A stretch of DNA of 32,922 bases. Source: JBEKJU01 sp050011095 (GTDB lineage: Bacteria; Desulfobacterota; Syntrophorhabdia; Syntrophorhabdales; WCHB1-27). The notes beneath the pieces were generated by a model that did no database searches, was not told the origin of the DNA, and saw only the letters and a program-made list of their open reading frames with translations. This document shows positions 7,392 through 15,346 of this stretch, one piece after another. How positions within the stretch are numbered: the first letter of the stretch is position 1; each line of letters starts with the position of its first letter. The stretch lies in the NCBI GenBank assembly GCA_050011095.1, contig JBEKJU010000004.1, positions 1 through 32,922 of the forward strand, written 5' to 3'. A program made the translations under genes and the position numbers.

Positions 7392-9374
7392 ATGGCACTG
7401 GACGTAAGCAGAAAGGGGCTTTCAGGCAAGAAACTCGCAGAGGCAGCGACGGTATTGAGACCAAGCAACGGCGCACACAACGGCAACAACGGCTTGGAGG
7501 ACGATGATTTTTCCAGGAGGCGGGAAGAAGCGCGGCACGTCGCGCAGGACAAGGCGAAGGCACGGACACTGGCCAAGCAGCAGCAACTCGCCGAGCGTAT
7601 CGCAACGGCGACGGAGCAGCTTGCAAGCGGCGTAGAGGAAGGAAGCGGAGCTGCCGAAGAGTTGAATCGTTCAATGGTCCAGATAGTCGCCGGGGCCGAG
7701 CAGGCGAGCCATGCCTCGGAAGAGTCCAGGGCCGCGGTCAATCAAATCGAGAAAAGCGCAGTGACCAGCGCTGAAGTCGCGACCGAAACCCTCTCCAGGG
7801 TGAACATGCTCAAGGCGCTCATCGGCGACACCACGTCGGGCATAGACGGCCTGGTGCAGGGCGTCGCCACTGCCGCAGAGGCCGCCATAGCGACAGCCAA
7901 ATTGATCGCCGAGCTGGAGAAACAGTCCGAAGAGGTGGGCAACATCGTACAGGCAGTGGTGAGGATTGCCGACCAGACGAACCTTCTGGCGCTCAATGCG
8001 GCCATAGAAGCCGCCAGGGCCGGGGAACACGGCAGGGGGTTCGCGGTCGTGGCGGACGAGGTGCGGAACCTCGCGGAGATCTCCGAGCGGAGCGCCAGGG
8101 AGATTAAGGACGTGGTGGCGGATATCCAGAACGCGGTCAGGGGCGTGGCGGCAGAGATCAACGAGGTGGGGACACTCTCCAAGAACGAAGCGGAGCACGG
8201 TAAGAGCATTACTTCGGAACTTGTCAACGTCGCCACAAGGATGGACGAGTTTCAGCGCGCGACAACCGATATAGAGAAAACCGCAAAGATCATACTCGAT
8301 GAGTCGAGAAATATGCTCAAGGTTGCGGAAGCCGTCGCGTCCGCGGCACTGGAGCTTGGATCCGGCGGGGAAGAGGCACGGAAAGGGACCGAGCAGCAGA
8401 CAAAGGCGTTCTCCGAGATGTCAACCGCCGCCCAGGAACTGTCCCAGACGGCCGATGAGCTGAAAAACGCCACCGACGGCCAGAAATCAGGCCAGGAGCT
8501 GGCTTCGATGGCTGAAGAGCTATCGGCGACCATTGAGGAGGCGAGCTCCGCATCGCAGCAGGTAGCCCGTGCCATCGACCAGATCAAAGCGGCATCCGAA
8601 GTCCAGGCAAAAGAGACCGGCCACGGGACAGAGATTGTCGACCGGCTCGGTGCGGCTGCAAAGCAGATAGAAGGGAGGGCAACGGCCCTGCTGGAGCAGA
8701 GCAAGGAAATCACGGGTTTTGTCGGTGTCAACAAGACAGGTGTTGACGAGCTTATCACGAACGTCAACAAGGCGGGCGCGGACAACATGAAGGGCGTGGA
8801 GAATATCCGCCTCCTGGATGAGAAGACGAGGAAGATAGAAAAGATCGTCGAAGCCATCATTAATGTGACGATCCAGACCAACATGCTCGCGGTAAGCGGC
8901 TCCATAGAAGCGGCCAGGGCAGGCGAGCACGGCCGGGGCTTTTCGGTGGTCGCGGGAGACATCAGGAACCTCGCCAACGAATCCGCCGAAAATGCCGACA
9001 AGATAAAGGATATGGTCCGGGCCCTAGGGTACCAGATCACCAAGTGCGCGCAGGATACCGAGCTCGCGGCGCGTACCGCCCTTTCGGAGGCGGAGCGGGC
9101 AAAGGCATCGACGGCCAACCTCGTCAAAGTGGAAGGGGACATGACCATCGTGGAAAAGGCCATGGTCGATGCCCTTAACGGCGCGACCGAAGCACTTGCC
9201 GCCATCGAGCAGGCAAAGAAGGGGATCGAGCAGATCGGCGCCGCGTCCGAAGAGGCGTCGAAAGCGGTTGGAGAGGCCGCATCCGCCGGTGAGGAACAGG
9301 CAAAAGGGCTCCAGGAACTCTCCCAGGCAATCGAGGAGATCTCCTCCCTTGCCGACGAAATGCAGAACATGTAA
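7392..9374 (+). CDS. Soluble methyl-accepting chemotaxis protein with two signalling tips
   Basis: This 660-residue chemoreceptor is almost all alpha-helical, Ala/Glu-rich coiled coil, with no hydrophobic membrane segment and no recognisable sensor domain in its first ~70 residues. It carries two complete MCP hairpin tips. The first, around residues 188-235, has NLLALNAAIEAARAGEHGRG and a canonical VVADEVRNLAE. The second, around 487-535, has NMLAVSGSIEAARAGEHGRG and VVAGDIRNLANES, which belongs to a different tip subtype. Methylation-helix-like Glu/Gln stretches flank each tip. The C-terminus lacks a CheR-tethering aromatic pentapeptide. The start is firm: AAGGAGG sits 8-14 bases before the ATG. 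It is the first gene after the sigma-54 promoter and is followed 12 bp later by the triple-CheW gene. It probably works as a cytoplasmic receptor or scaffold that meets the CheW/CheA array at both tips. Confidence 0.93.
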   Translation: MALDVSRKGLSGKKLAEAATVLRPSNGAHNGNNGLEDDDFSRRREEARHVAQDKAKARTLAKQQQLAERIATATEQLASGVEEGSGAAEELNRSMVQIVAGAEQASHASEESRAAVNQIEKSAVTSAEVATETLSRVNMLKALIGDTTSGIDGLVQGVATAAEAAIATAKLIAELEKQSEEVGNIVQAVVRIADQTNLLALNAAIEAARAGEHGRGFAVVADEVRNLAEISERSAREIKDVVADIQNAVRGVAAEINEVGTLSKNEAEHGKSITSELVNVATRMDEFQRATTDIEKTAKIILDESRNMLKVAEAVASAALELGSGGEEARKGTEQQTKAFSEMSTAAQELSQTADELKNATDGQKSGQELASMAEELSATIEEASSASQQVARAIDQIKAASEVQAKETGHGTEIVDRLGAAAKQIEGRATALLEQSKEITGFVGVNKTGVDELITNVNKAGADNMKGVENIRLLDEKTRKIEKIVEAIINVTIQTNMLAVSGSIEAARAGEHGRGFSVVAGDIRNLANESAENADKIKDMVRALGYQITKCAQDTELAARTALSEAERAKASTANLVKVEGDMTIVEKAMVDALNGATEALAAIEQAKKGIEQIGAASEEASKAVGEAASAGEEQAKGLQELSQAIEEISSLADEMQNM

Positions 9375-9386
9375 GGGGGGTGGGCC

Positions 9387-11342
9387 ATGGCAGGAATGAA
9401 TGAGAGAACCTCTGCTGCATCCATTCAGGATGAGCAGATCGTCACCTTCCACGTTGCAAAAGAGCTCTTCGGGATAGGGATAAGCAGGGTAAAGGAGATC
9501 GTGCGATACCCCGATATCACGACGGTGCCGAGAGCGCCCGACTATTTGACCGGTCTCGCAAACCTTCGGGGCAATGTGCTGCCCGTGGTCGATGCGAGGA
9601 TGCGGCTCGGGGTCAATCTTTCCGATGTCACCGACAGCACGCGGGTCCTTGTGATCGACACGGGCAAGACGCTCACCGGGGTCGTGGTCGACGGCGTGAA
9701 GGGCGTGGTCAGCATGGAGAATGCGAGCATCGAGCCACCTCCCAAGCTTCTTGCCTCGGGGGTGGACGTGCGCTACATCAACAATGTGATAAAGACAGAA
9801 AATGGCGAAAAGATCATCATGGAGCTTGAAGTAGAAAATCTTTGCGCCATAAACTCAGGCGGCCACGCCCAGGGAGAAAGCGGGCAGGCTGCGGTAAGAA
9901 CTGGTGAGGCAACGGCTGATCTCGCAGCCGGCGCGAAGGAGATGCAGCTTGTGACGTTCCTTGTTGCCGATGAGGAATATGGTTTTCCCATAGAGTCGGT
10001 CAGGGAGGTCCTGAGGGTAGGCCGCATCACGGAGGTGCCGCAGGCGCCGTCGTACGTACTCGGTATCTTCACGGTGAGGGATACGCTTCTCCCGATTGTT
10101 GACATCAGGAAGCTGTTCGATGCCGACTCCCTCATTGACGATATTACGGCCGTACTCGACGACGCCGAGGAGTTTCACAAGCGTTGGACAGCATCTTTGA
10201 GACAGGCCGTTGAAACGGGCAGCCATTTCACCGGAATCACCGATCATGCCCTTTGCGGCTTTGGGAAATGGCTCGAGAATTTCAGGACCTCCAGCGAGGA
10301 GATCGGCAGGGTGATCCAGGCCATCAGGTTAGTGCACCATAGGCTCCATGCAGCCGCTGTATCGATCGTAGCAGCCCAAAAGGAGAAGTCGCACGAAGAA
10401 ACGCTGAAGCTTTTCGAGAGCGATGTCGTTCCTGTTTCGGAGCAATTCCTCACCACGATGACTGACCTCAAGCAGGCCGTCACGGCCTGCATGCAGGAGG
10501 ACCAGAGGGTACTCGTCGTGGAGACCGGGCGCATGCCGGTAGGCATTCTCGTCGACCGGATGCAGCAGGTGATCAGGGTGCCCGAGAGCATCATCGACGC
10601 TCCGCCGACCATTCTCGGCACGGAGAAGTCCCAGAACCTGAGGGGCGTCGTGAAGCTGGACGAGGGAAAGCGTCTCATCATGCTGCTCGATGATGCAAAA
10701 ATTCTCGATACCGAGATCGTGGAGGAACTGAAGGCTATGGGAACAGATACCGCTGAGACGGACGGGCCGAGGACTGCCGCCAAAGAGGATGAGATCCAAC
10801 TCGTGACGTTCAGGCTGGGTAAGGAGGAGTTCGGCCTGGGTATAGAGGATGTGCAGGAAATCAACAGACTCGACCACATCACCTCTGTACCGCGAGCCCC
10901 GTCCTTCGTTGAGGGAGTTATGAACCTGAGAGGGAATGTTATTCCCGCCATCGACCTGCGGAAGCGGTTTGACATGGAAGCAGGCAAGCGGGACGAATCG
11001 ACCAGGGTCATGATCATCAACATGGGCGGAAAACTCACAGGCCTCATCGTCGACGCGGTATCCGAGGTAATACGTCTCACCCAGAGATACATCGAGCCCC
11101 CGCCGGAGGTGATCCAGGGGGACTCCAAAACCGAATTCATCAAGGGTCTGGGCAAGATCGACAATAACAACCGCATGATCCTTCTTATCGATGTGTCTAA
11201 GATACTCAGCATGAAGGAACAGAAGGAGCTAAACAGGGTGTCCGGGCAGGGTCAGGCCGGGGAAGCGACGGCCGGGCGGGAACCTCAAACCTATGCCGCG
11301 CCGCGTTCCAGGCAGACGGGCAGAACGAAAGTTCAAAGATAG
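9387..11342 (+). CDS. Triple-CheW coupling protein with a CZB zinc-binding domain inside the middle CheW domain
   Basis: This 651-residue protein has three CheW folds. CheW-1 spans about 14-150 (VTFHVAKELFGIGISRVKEI, GLANLRGNVLPVVD). CheW-3 spans about 470-615 (VTFRLGKEEFGLGIEDVQEI, GVMNLRGNVIPAIDLR). CheW-2 is split: its first half (about 187-250) ends at LPIVDIRKLF and its second half resumes near 372 (RVLVVETGRMPVGILVD). Between them is a helical insert with the CZB pattern: H264 (FHKRW), H287-x-x-C290 followed by GFGKWL, and H317/H318 with H321 (HHRLHAA). By analogy with known CZB sites, the likely zinc ligands are H264, C290, H317 and H321. CheW domains couple receptors to CheA; three in one chain suggest array scaffolding. 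The insert suggests that zinc or cysteine oxidation could tune coupling. It lies 12 bp after the MCP gene and 12 bp before cheB. Confidence 0.9.
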   Translation: MAGMNERTSAASIQDEQIVTFHVAKELFGIGISRVKEIVRYPDITTVPRAPDYLTGLANLRGNVLPVVDARMRLGVNLSDVTDSTRVLVIDTGKTLTGVVVDGVKGVVSMENASIEPPPKLLASGVDVRYINNVIKTENGEKIIMELEVENLCAINSGGHAQGESGQAAVRTGEATADLAAGAKEMQLVTFLVADEEYGFPIESVREVLRVGRITEVPQAPSYVLGIFTVRDTLLPIVDIRKLFDADSLIDDITAVLDDAEEFHKRWTASLRQAVETGSHFTGITDHALCGFGKWLENFRTSSEEIGRVIQAIRLVHHRLHAAAVSIVAAQKEKSHEETLKLFESDVVPVSEQFLTTMTDLKQAVTACMQEDQRVLVVETGRMPVGILVDRMQQVIRVPESIIDAPPTILGTEKSQNLRGVVKLDEGKRLIMLLDDAKILDTEIVEELKAMGTDTAETDGPRTAAKEDEIQLVTFRLGKEEFGLGIEDVQEINRLDHITSVPRAPSFVEGVMNLRGNVIPAIDLRKRFDMEAGKRDESTRVMIINMGGKLTGLIVDAVSEVIRLTQRYIEPPPEVIQGDSKTEFIKGLGKIDNNNRMILLIDVSKILSMKEQKELNRVSGQGQAGEATAGREPQTYAAPRSRQTGRTKVQR

Positions 11343-11354
11343 GCGGATCAGGTA

Positions 11355-12431
11355 ATGCAAAAAGGTAAAAGGATAAGGGTCCTCGTAGTTGATGACTCCG
11401 CCTTCATGCGTAAGGCCATGAAGCAGCTCCTGGAGGCAGATCCTGCCATTGAAGTAATCGCGACAGCCAGGGACGGCGAAGACGGGGTAAACAAGGCGAG
11501 GGCCCTCCAGCCCGATGTGGTGACAATGGATGTGAACATGCCCGGCACCGACGGGCTCACCGCGCTCCAGTACATCGTGGCGGACGGGATTTGCCCGGTG
11601 GTGATGGTCAGCTCCCTCACGCAGGAAGGAGCCATGGCCACTTTCGAGTCGCTGGAGTTGGGTGCATTCGACTACGTGTCGAAGCCGGGTGGCACCGTTT
11701 CGATGAATATCAGGAAGGTCTCGGACGAGATACGCCAGAAGGTAAAGGCGGCGGCCAAGGACGGGACGCTGAAACGGATAGCGAAAAGATTACGGAGAGC
11801 CAAGGAGCGGGTTGCGCCGCCGCCGGTAAAACAGGCTATCCAAACGGGACCGCTCAAGAAGGCGGTTGTCCTCGGTATCTCCACGGGCGGCCCGAAGACG
11901 CTCCTCGAGGTCCTCCCCGAGCTTCCGGCCGACCTTGGGGCCGCGGTCTTTATCGTGCAGCACATGCCTCCAAACTTCACTGCCACGTTTGCAAACCGGC
12001 TCGACCAGGTCGCCGGAATTCCCATAAAGGAGGCCGAGGCCGGAGAGACGGCCAAGAATAACTCCGGCTACCTCGCAAAGGGCGGATACCACCTGCTCCT
12101 GAGGCAAAAAAGCAGCCAGGAGATCATGATCCGCCTCTCCACCACGCCCGAACACCTCTTTGTGCCATCCGTCGGTGTGATGATGGAGTCGATTCTTGAT
12201 GTTTTTGGCAGAAAGACGGTAGGCGTCCTCATGACGGGCATGGGGGACGACGGGGCGGATGCCATGGTGAAGATACGGAAGGCCGGCGGTATCACGATTG
12301 CCGAAAGTGAAGAGACGGCCTGCGTCTTCGGCATGCCGAGAGAGGCGATAGAGCGGGGAGGCGCAGAGATCGTCGCCCCAAGCTATGCGGTCGCGGCGGA
12401 GATCGTGAAGGCCGTAAAGAAGTTGTTTTAG
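11355..12431 (+). CDS. cheB: Chemotaxis response regulator protein-glutamate methylesterase CheB
   Basis: This 358-residue protein has the standard CheB layout: receiver (1-125, acceptor D59 in VTMDVNMPGTDG) and C-terminal methylesterase/deamidase domain (about 165-355). The catalytic triad is visible as S176 (GISTGGP), H203 (VQHMPP) and D299 (MGDDGAD), with the spacing expected for CheB. It removes methyl groups from receptor glutamates, opposing the CheR encoded at 13455-14288, and is activated by CheA phosphorylation. The linker between the domains is Arg/Lys-rich. It is embedded in the operon with a 12-bp gap before it and a 14-bp gap after it. Confidence 0.97.
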   Translation: MQKGKRIRVLVVDDSAFMRKAMKQLLEADPAIEVIATARDGEDGVNKARALQPDVVTMDVNMPGTDGLTALQYIVADGICPVVMVSSLTQEGAMATFESLELGAFDYVSKPGGTVSMNIRKVSDEIRQKVKAAAKDGTLKRIAKRLRRAKERVAPPPVKQAIQTGPLKKAVVLGISTGGPKTLLEVLPELPADLGAAVFIVQHMPPNFTATFANRLDQVAGIPIKEAEAGETAKNNSGYLAKGGYHLLLRQKSSQEIMIRLSTTPEHLFVPSVGVMMESILDVFGRKTVGVLMTGMGDDGADAMVKIRKAGGITIAESEETACVFGMPREAIERGGAEIVAPSYAVAAEIVKAVKKLF

Positions 12432-12445
12432 GGAAGGGAAACCAG

Positions 12446-13453
12446 ATGAAAGGACAACATAAACTCGATGTACTAAGGAAGAGTCTGGCAAGCGCGGATG
12501 AAGGGGAACGCCTTTACGCCGTGGAGGATCTCTGTGAGGCCGGCGTACCTGAATCGGTCCCTTACCTCGTGATCAGCTTGAAAGCGGAAAATTCCCAGGT
12601 AGTGCGGGACGCAATGCTCTTCGCCCTTAAAAAGCTTGACTGTTCCGGCACCTACCCTTCGATCTTCGAGCTCTTTCGGTCTGAAGACGCCTACCTGCGT
12701 AATGCGGCCGTCTCCATCTTCGGTGCAGGGGGAGATGATGCCGTAGCCTTTCTTGCCTCCCGCCTGGATGAGGCGGACCGTGAGGTGCGCAAGATGATCC
12801 TCGATGCGCTGATGGAGACAGGCCTGCCCCATGCGCGTCTCGCCATCCGGGCCGGGCTGCACGACACCGCACCCAATGTGCGGATCACGGCGGTGGAGTA
12901 CCTCGGCAGGTTGCGGGACACAGGAAGCGTCGGGGAGATGCTCGCACTCTTTCGGACCGATCCCGAACCCATGCTCCGGGCCACGATAATGGAGGCCCTC
13001 TCCTCCGTAGGGGACATAGGCGCCATCAAAGCTGTTGTTTGCCTCATAATGCTCGAAGAGGGCGTCAACGACCTGAACCGGATCCATCTTCCCCAGTTGA
13101 TGAAACTGGTCGGCATGACGTGCAGCGAGGAAGATGTCGCCCGGATCCTCGGTTCTGTCCCTGACGTCGATGTCTATGCGGAAGATATCATCACTATGCT
13201 CGGCCAGGCGAAAAAGCGGCTCGGCGGGGTGGTCCTGGGGCGGGAGGCGCAAGACGCGCTCCATCACTTAGTTGCCGCACCGTCGCTCAGGGAGGACCTG
13301 CAATACGGCGCGCTTGCGCTTCTCGCCCGGAGCGGCACGGCAAGGGCACGAAAAACGATCGAAGAGATCCTGAACAAAGCAGACGATGAGGACCTCCGGT
13401 CGTTCTGCCGCGAGTGCCTCGATGCCGGGCCCGTCGCCGGAGGGAAACTCTAA
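12446..13453 (+). CDS. HEAT-repeat protein of the chemosensory operon
   Basis: This 335-residue protein is built of tandem ~31-residue helical repeats of the HEAT/PBS-lyase type (for example VRKMILDALMETG, VRITAVEYLGRL and LRATIMEALSSVG, each beginning with a conserved Arg and hydrophobics). There is no catalytic motif or membrane segment. Such solenoids usually bind protein partners. It lies between cheB and cheR, with its stop codon one base before the cheR start, so it is probably co-translated with the adaptation enzymes and may scaffold them or a receptor. A purine-rich GGGAAGGGA precedes the ATG. HEAT-like proteins are known in some non-flagellar Che clusters; no specific function can be assigned. 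Confidence 0.88.
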   Translation: MKGQHKLDVLRKSLASADEGERLYAVEDLCEAGVPESVPYLVISLKAENSQVVRDAMLFALKKLDCSGTYPSIFELFRSEDAYLRNAAVSIFGAGGDDAVAFLASRLDEADREVRKMILDALMETGLPHARLAIRAGLHDTAPNVRITAVEYLGRLRDTGSVGEMLALFRTDPEPMLRATIMEALSSVGDIGAIKAVVCLIMLEEGVNDLNRIHLPQLMKLVGMTCSEEDVARILGSVPDVDVYAEDIITMLGQAKKRLGGVVLGREAQDALHHLVAAPSLREDLQYGALALLARSGTARARKTIEEILNKADDEDLRSFCRECLDAGPVAGGKL

Positions 13454-13454
13454 C

Positions 13455-14288
13455 GTGGAACTGACCGTTGATGAATTCGGAACCTTAAGCGACCTCATTT
13501 ACCGGCGGATCGGGATACGCCTCGAGCCGAAGAAGATATTCTTTCTCTCCAAACGGGTGGAGAACCGTCTCGACTTCACAGGAATATCCAGTCCCGCTGA
13601 GTACATACGATACGTGCGGTTCTCGGACGGCGCCGGCGAGGAATTTCAGAGCCTCGTGAACCTTCTCACCATCAACGAGACCTATTTTTTCAGGGATTTC
13701 CCCCAACTCCAGGCGTTTGCTGAACACTGCCTCGCCGACGTTGTGGAAAGGAAACTTGCGGCCCGCGATTACACCCTGCGCATCTGGTCGGCAGGCTGCT
13801 CCACGGGCGAGGAACCATACACCATCTCGATCATCCTTCGCGAGATGCTTGATGACGTCTCGGCCTGGGATATCATAAACCTGGCCTCTGACATAGACAA
13901 CACGGCGCTCAAGAAGGCTCGTGCCGGTATCTATGAACCACGGAGCGTGAGAGACGTGCCGGAGCAATACCTTTCGAAATACTTCAAGAAAAACGGGGGA
14001 GAGACGTTTGCGCTGTCCGACAAGATAAGGAACTCGGTGAGATTCGAACATCTGAACCTTGCCGATAAGCCTGCGCTCAGGGAAAAAAGGGGATTCGATT
14101 TCATTTTCTGCAGAAACGTCCTCATCTACTTTGACGATGTATCGCGGAAGCAACTGGTCGATCATTTTTATATTGCCCTGAACAAGGGGGGATACGTATT
14201 TCTCGGTTCCAGTGAATCGGTCGGCCGCATCACCACGGCGTTCAAGCTGACGAGAGCCGGGGGCTACCTCATCTACTGCAAGGAGTAA
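13455..14288 (+). CDS. cheR: Chemotaxis protein methyltransferase CheR
   Basis: This 277-residue protein is an S-adenosylmethionine-dependent receptor glutamate methyltransferase. It shows NETYFFRD, the SAM-binding loop around residues 113-120 (AGCSTGEEPY), and FIFCRNVLIYFD near residue 218. It is close to the usual CheR length and has no TPR extension. I chose the GTG at 13455, just after the stop of the HEAT gene, because the GGAGG at 13438-13442 precedes it and homologous CheR proteins begin close to this point. An ATG at 13386 would add 23 residues and overlap the HEAT gene by 68 bases. It works against CheB in adaptation of the operon's receptors. Confidence 0.96.
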   Translation: MELTVDEFGTLSDLIYRRIGIRLEPKKIFFLSKRVENRLDFTGISSPAEYIRYVRFSDGAGEEFQSLVNLLTINETYFFRDFPQLQAFAEHCLADVVERKLAARDYTLRIWSAGCSTGEEPYTISIILREMLDDVSAWDIINLASDIDNTALKKARAGIYEPRSVRDVPEQYLSKYFKKNGGETFALSDKIRNSVRFEHLNLADKPALREKRGFDFIFCRNVLIYFDDVSRKQLVDHFYIALNKGGYVFLGSSESVGRITTAFKLTRAGGYLIYCKE

Positions 14289-14293
14289 AACGT

Positions 14294-14662
14294 ATGAGAA
14301 ATGTGCTGGTAGTGGACGACTCTCCTGTGGTGCGAAATTTTCACATGAACATCCTGAAGAGCTCGGGGTTTCAGGCGGAAGGCGCATCGGACGGGGTGGA
14401 GGCGCTGGAGAAGGCGTTGCTCCGTCCGTATGATGTGATCCTGTGCGACATCAACATGCCGAACATGGACGGCCTGACCTTTATCAGGAAGTACAGGCAG
14501 GAAGAAAAAGAAACGCCCATCATCATCATGACCACCCAGGAAGAGGCCGTCCACAGGGAGAAGGGGTTCGCGGCCGGCGCAAATCTCTACATCGTAAAGC
14601 CGGTGAAGCCGCAAACGCTTGTCCTTCACCTTCAGATGCTCACGGGAGGCTCACGTGATTAA
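14294..14662 (+). CDS. cheY: CheY-like single-domain response regulator (first copy)
   Basis: This 122-residue stand-alone receiver has the N-terminal acidic pair (VVDDS), acceptor D52 (LCDINMPNMDG), the conserved Thr after strand 4 (IIMTTQEE) and K102. There is no output domain, so it probably acts by binding a partner after phosphorylation by CheA. It starts 5 bp after cheR, and its last 8 bases overlap the STAS gene, implying translational coupling with that protein, a possible partner. The copy at 14966 is similar but not identical, so the operon encodes two diffusible outputs or one output and one phosphate sink. Confidence 0.95.
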   Translation: MRNVLVVDDSPVVRNFHMNILKSSGFQAEGASDGVEALEKALLRPYDVILCDINMPNMDGLTFIRKYRQEEKETPIIIMTTQEEAVHREKGFAAGANLYIVKPVKPQTLVLHLQMLTGGSRD

Positions 14663-14984
14663 GGTAGCCGGGAAGGGAAAAGTTTTATCCATGAACCTTT
14701 CAGAAGAATCGACGATTGCCTGCGTGGAGGAGGATACCCGCCTCCTTAGAGAGAAGCTTGCAAAACATAAGAATGTTCGCAAGGTTGAAGTGAACGGCGC
14801 CCGGGTGGAAGAGATGGACACCGCGTACCTCCAATTACTCGTCTCGCTTAGCCTCACGGCGGAGATGAAAGGAATTGAGTTTCTGATTTCCCGGCCTTCC
14901 GAAAGGTTCAGGGAACTGGCTGCGCTTTATGGATTAAGTGAAAAAGACTTGAGCGGGAGGAATTCATGCCCAGAACCATTATGA
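14655..14984 (+). CDS. STAS-domain protein (anti-anti-sigma-factor-like)
   Basis: This 109-residue protein has the STAS beta-alpha pattern. The EEMDTAYLQLL segment puts D55-T56 where SpoIIAA-type proteins carry the Asp-Ser/Thr phosphorylation site. I chose GTG 14655, which overlaps the end of the first cheY by 8 bases and follows GGAGG at 14644-14648; a start at 14619 would lie deep inside cheY. The 3' end overlaps the second cheY by 19 bases. STAS proteins usually bind a kinase or a partner-switch target. Here it may join the CheY outputs to a partner switch, but no cognate anti-sigma kinase is in the window. The two overlaps make a tight cheY-STAS-cheY cassette. Confidence 0.85.
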   Translation: MIKVAGKGKVLSMNLSEESTIACVEEDTRLLREKLAKHKNVRKVEVNGARVEEMDTAYLQLLVSLSLTAEMKGIEFLISRPSERFRELAALYGLSEKDLSGRNSCPEPL

Positions 14985-15331
14985 TCGTCGATGATGCTGC
15001 TTCGATGCGGGGCCTTATTGCCATGACGCTCAAGCGGGAAGGCTACGAGGTGGTCGAAGCATCGGACGGCAGGGACGCGCTGACAAAGCTCACCGGGAAG
15101 AAGGTTGACCTGATCGTGAGCGACCTTAACATGCCGAACATGGATGGCATCGAGCTGATCAAGGCGGCAAAGGCGGCGCCTCAGTCGAGATTCATCCCCA
15201 TTGTCATGCTGACCACGGAGAGCCAGGACAAGAAAAAGCAGGAGGGTCAGCAGGCAGGGGCGAAGGCATGGATCGTCAAGCCCTTCAAGCCGGATGTGCT
15301 GGTCGGCGTCGTTAAAAAAATTATCGGATAG
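14966..15331 (+). CDS. cheY: CheY-like single-domain response regulator (second copy)
   Basis: This 121-residue receiver has the acidic pair in MIVDDAAS, acceptor D53 (IVSDLNMPNMDG), the Thr-Thr after strand 4 (VMLTTES) and K105 (IVKPFKP). It lies closer to classical chemotaxis CheY than the copy at 14294. GGGAGGAA precedes the ATG. It overlaps the upstream STAS gene by 19 bases and is followed 15 bp later by cheA, the presumed kinase. Confidence 0.95.
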   Translation: MPRTIMIVDDAASMRGLIAMTLKREGYEVVEASDGRDALTKLTGKKVDLIVSDLNMPNMDGIELIKAAKAAPQSRFIPIVMLTTESQDKKKQEGQQAGAKAWIVKPFKPDVLVGVVKKIIG

Positions 15332-15346
15332 AAACGGGGGAAAACC

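Noticed and set aside
8252..9424. A 390-residue minus-strand frame opposite the MCP gene
   Set aside because: It is Ser/Ala-rich shadow sequence of the coiled-coil MCP on the other strand, with no start signals.
13386..13454. Upstream ATG for cheR
   Set aside because: It would overlap the HEAT gene by 68 bases and add 23 residues not expected in CheR; the GTG at 13455 follows a GGAGG site.
14619..14654. Upstream start for the STAS gene
   Set aside because: It lies inside the first cheY, has no ribosome site, and would add 12 residues without STAS character; GTG 14655 has GGAGG ahead.
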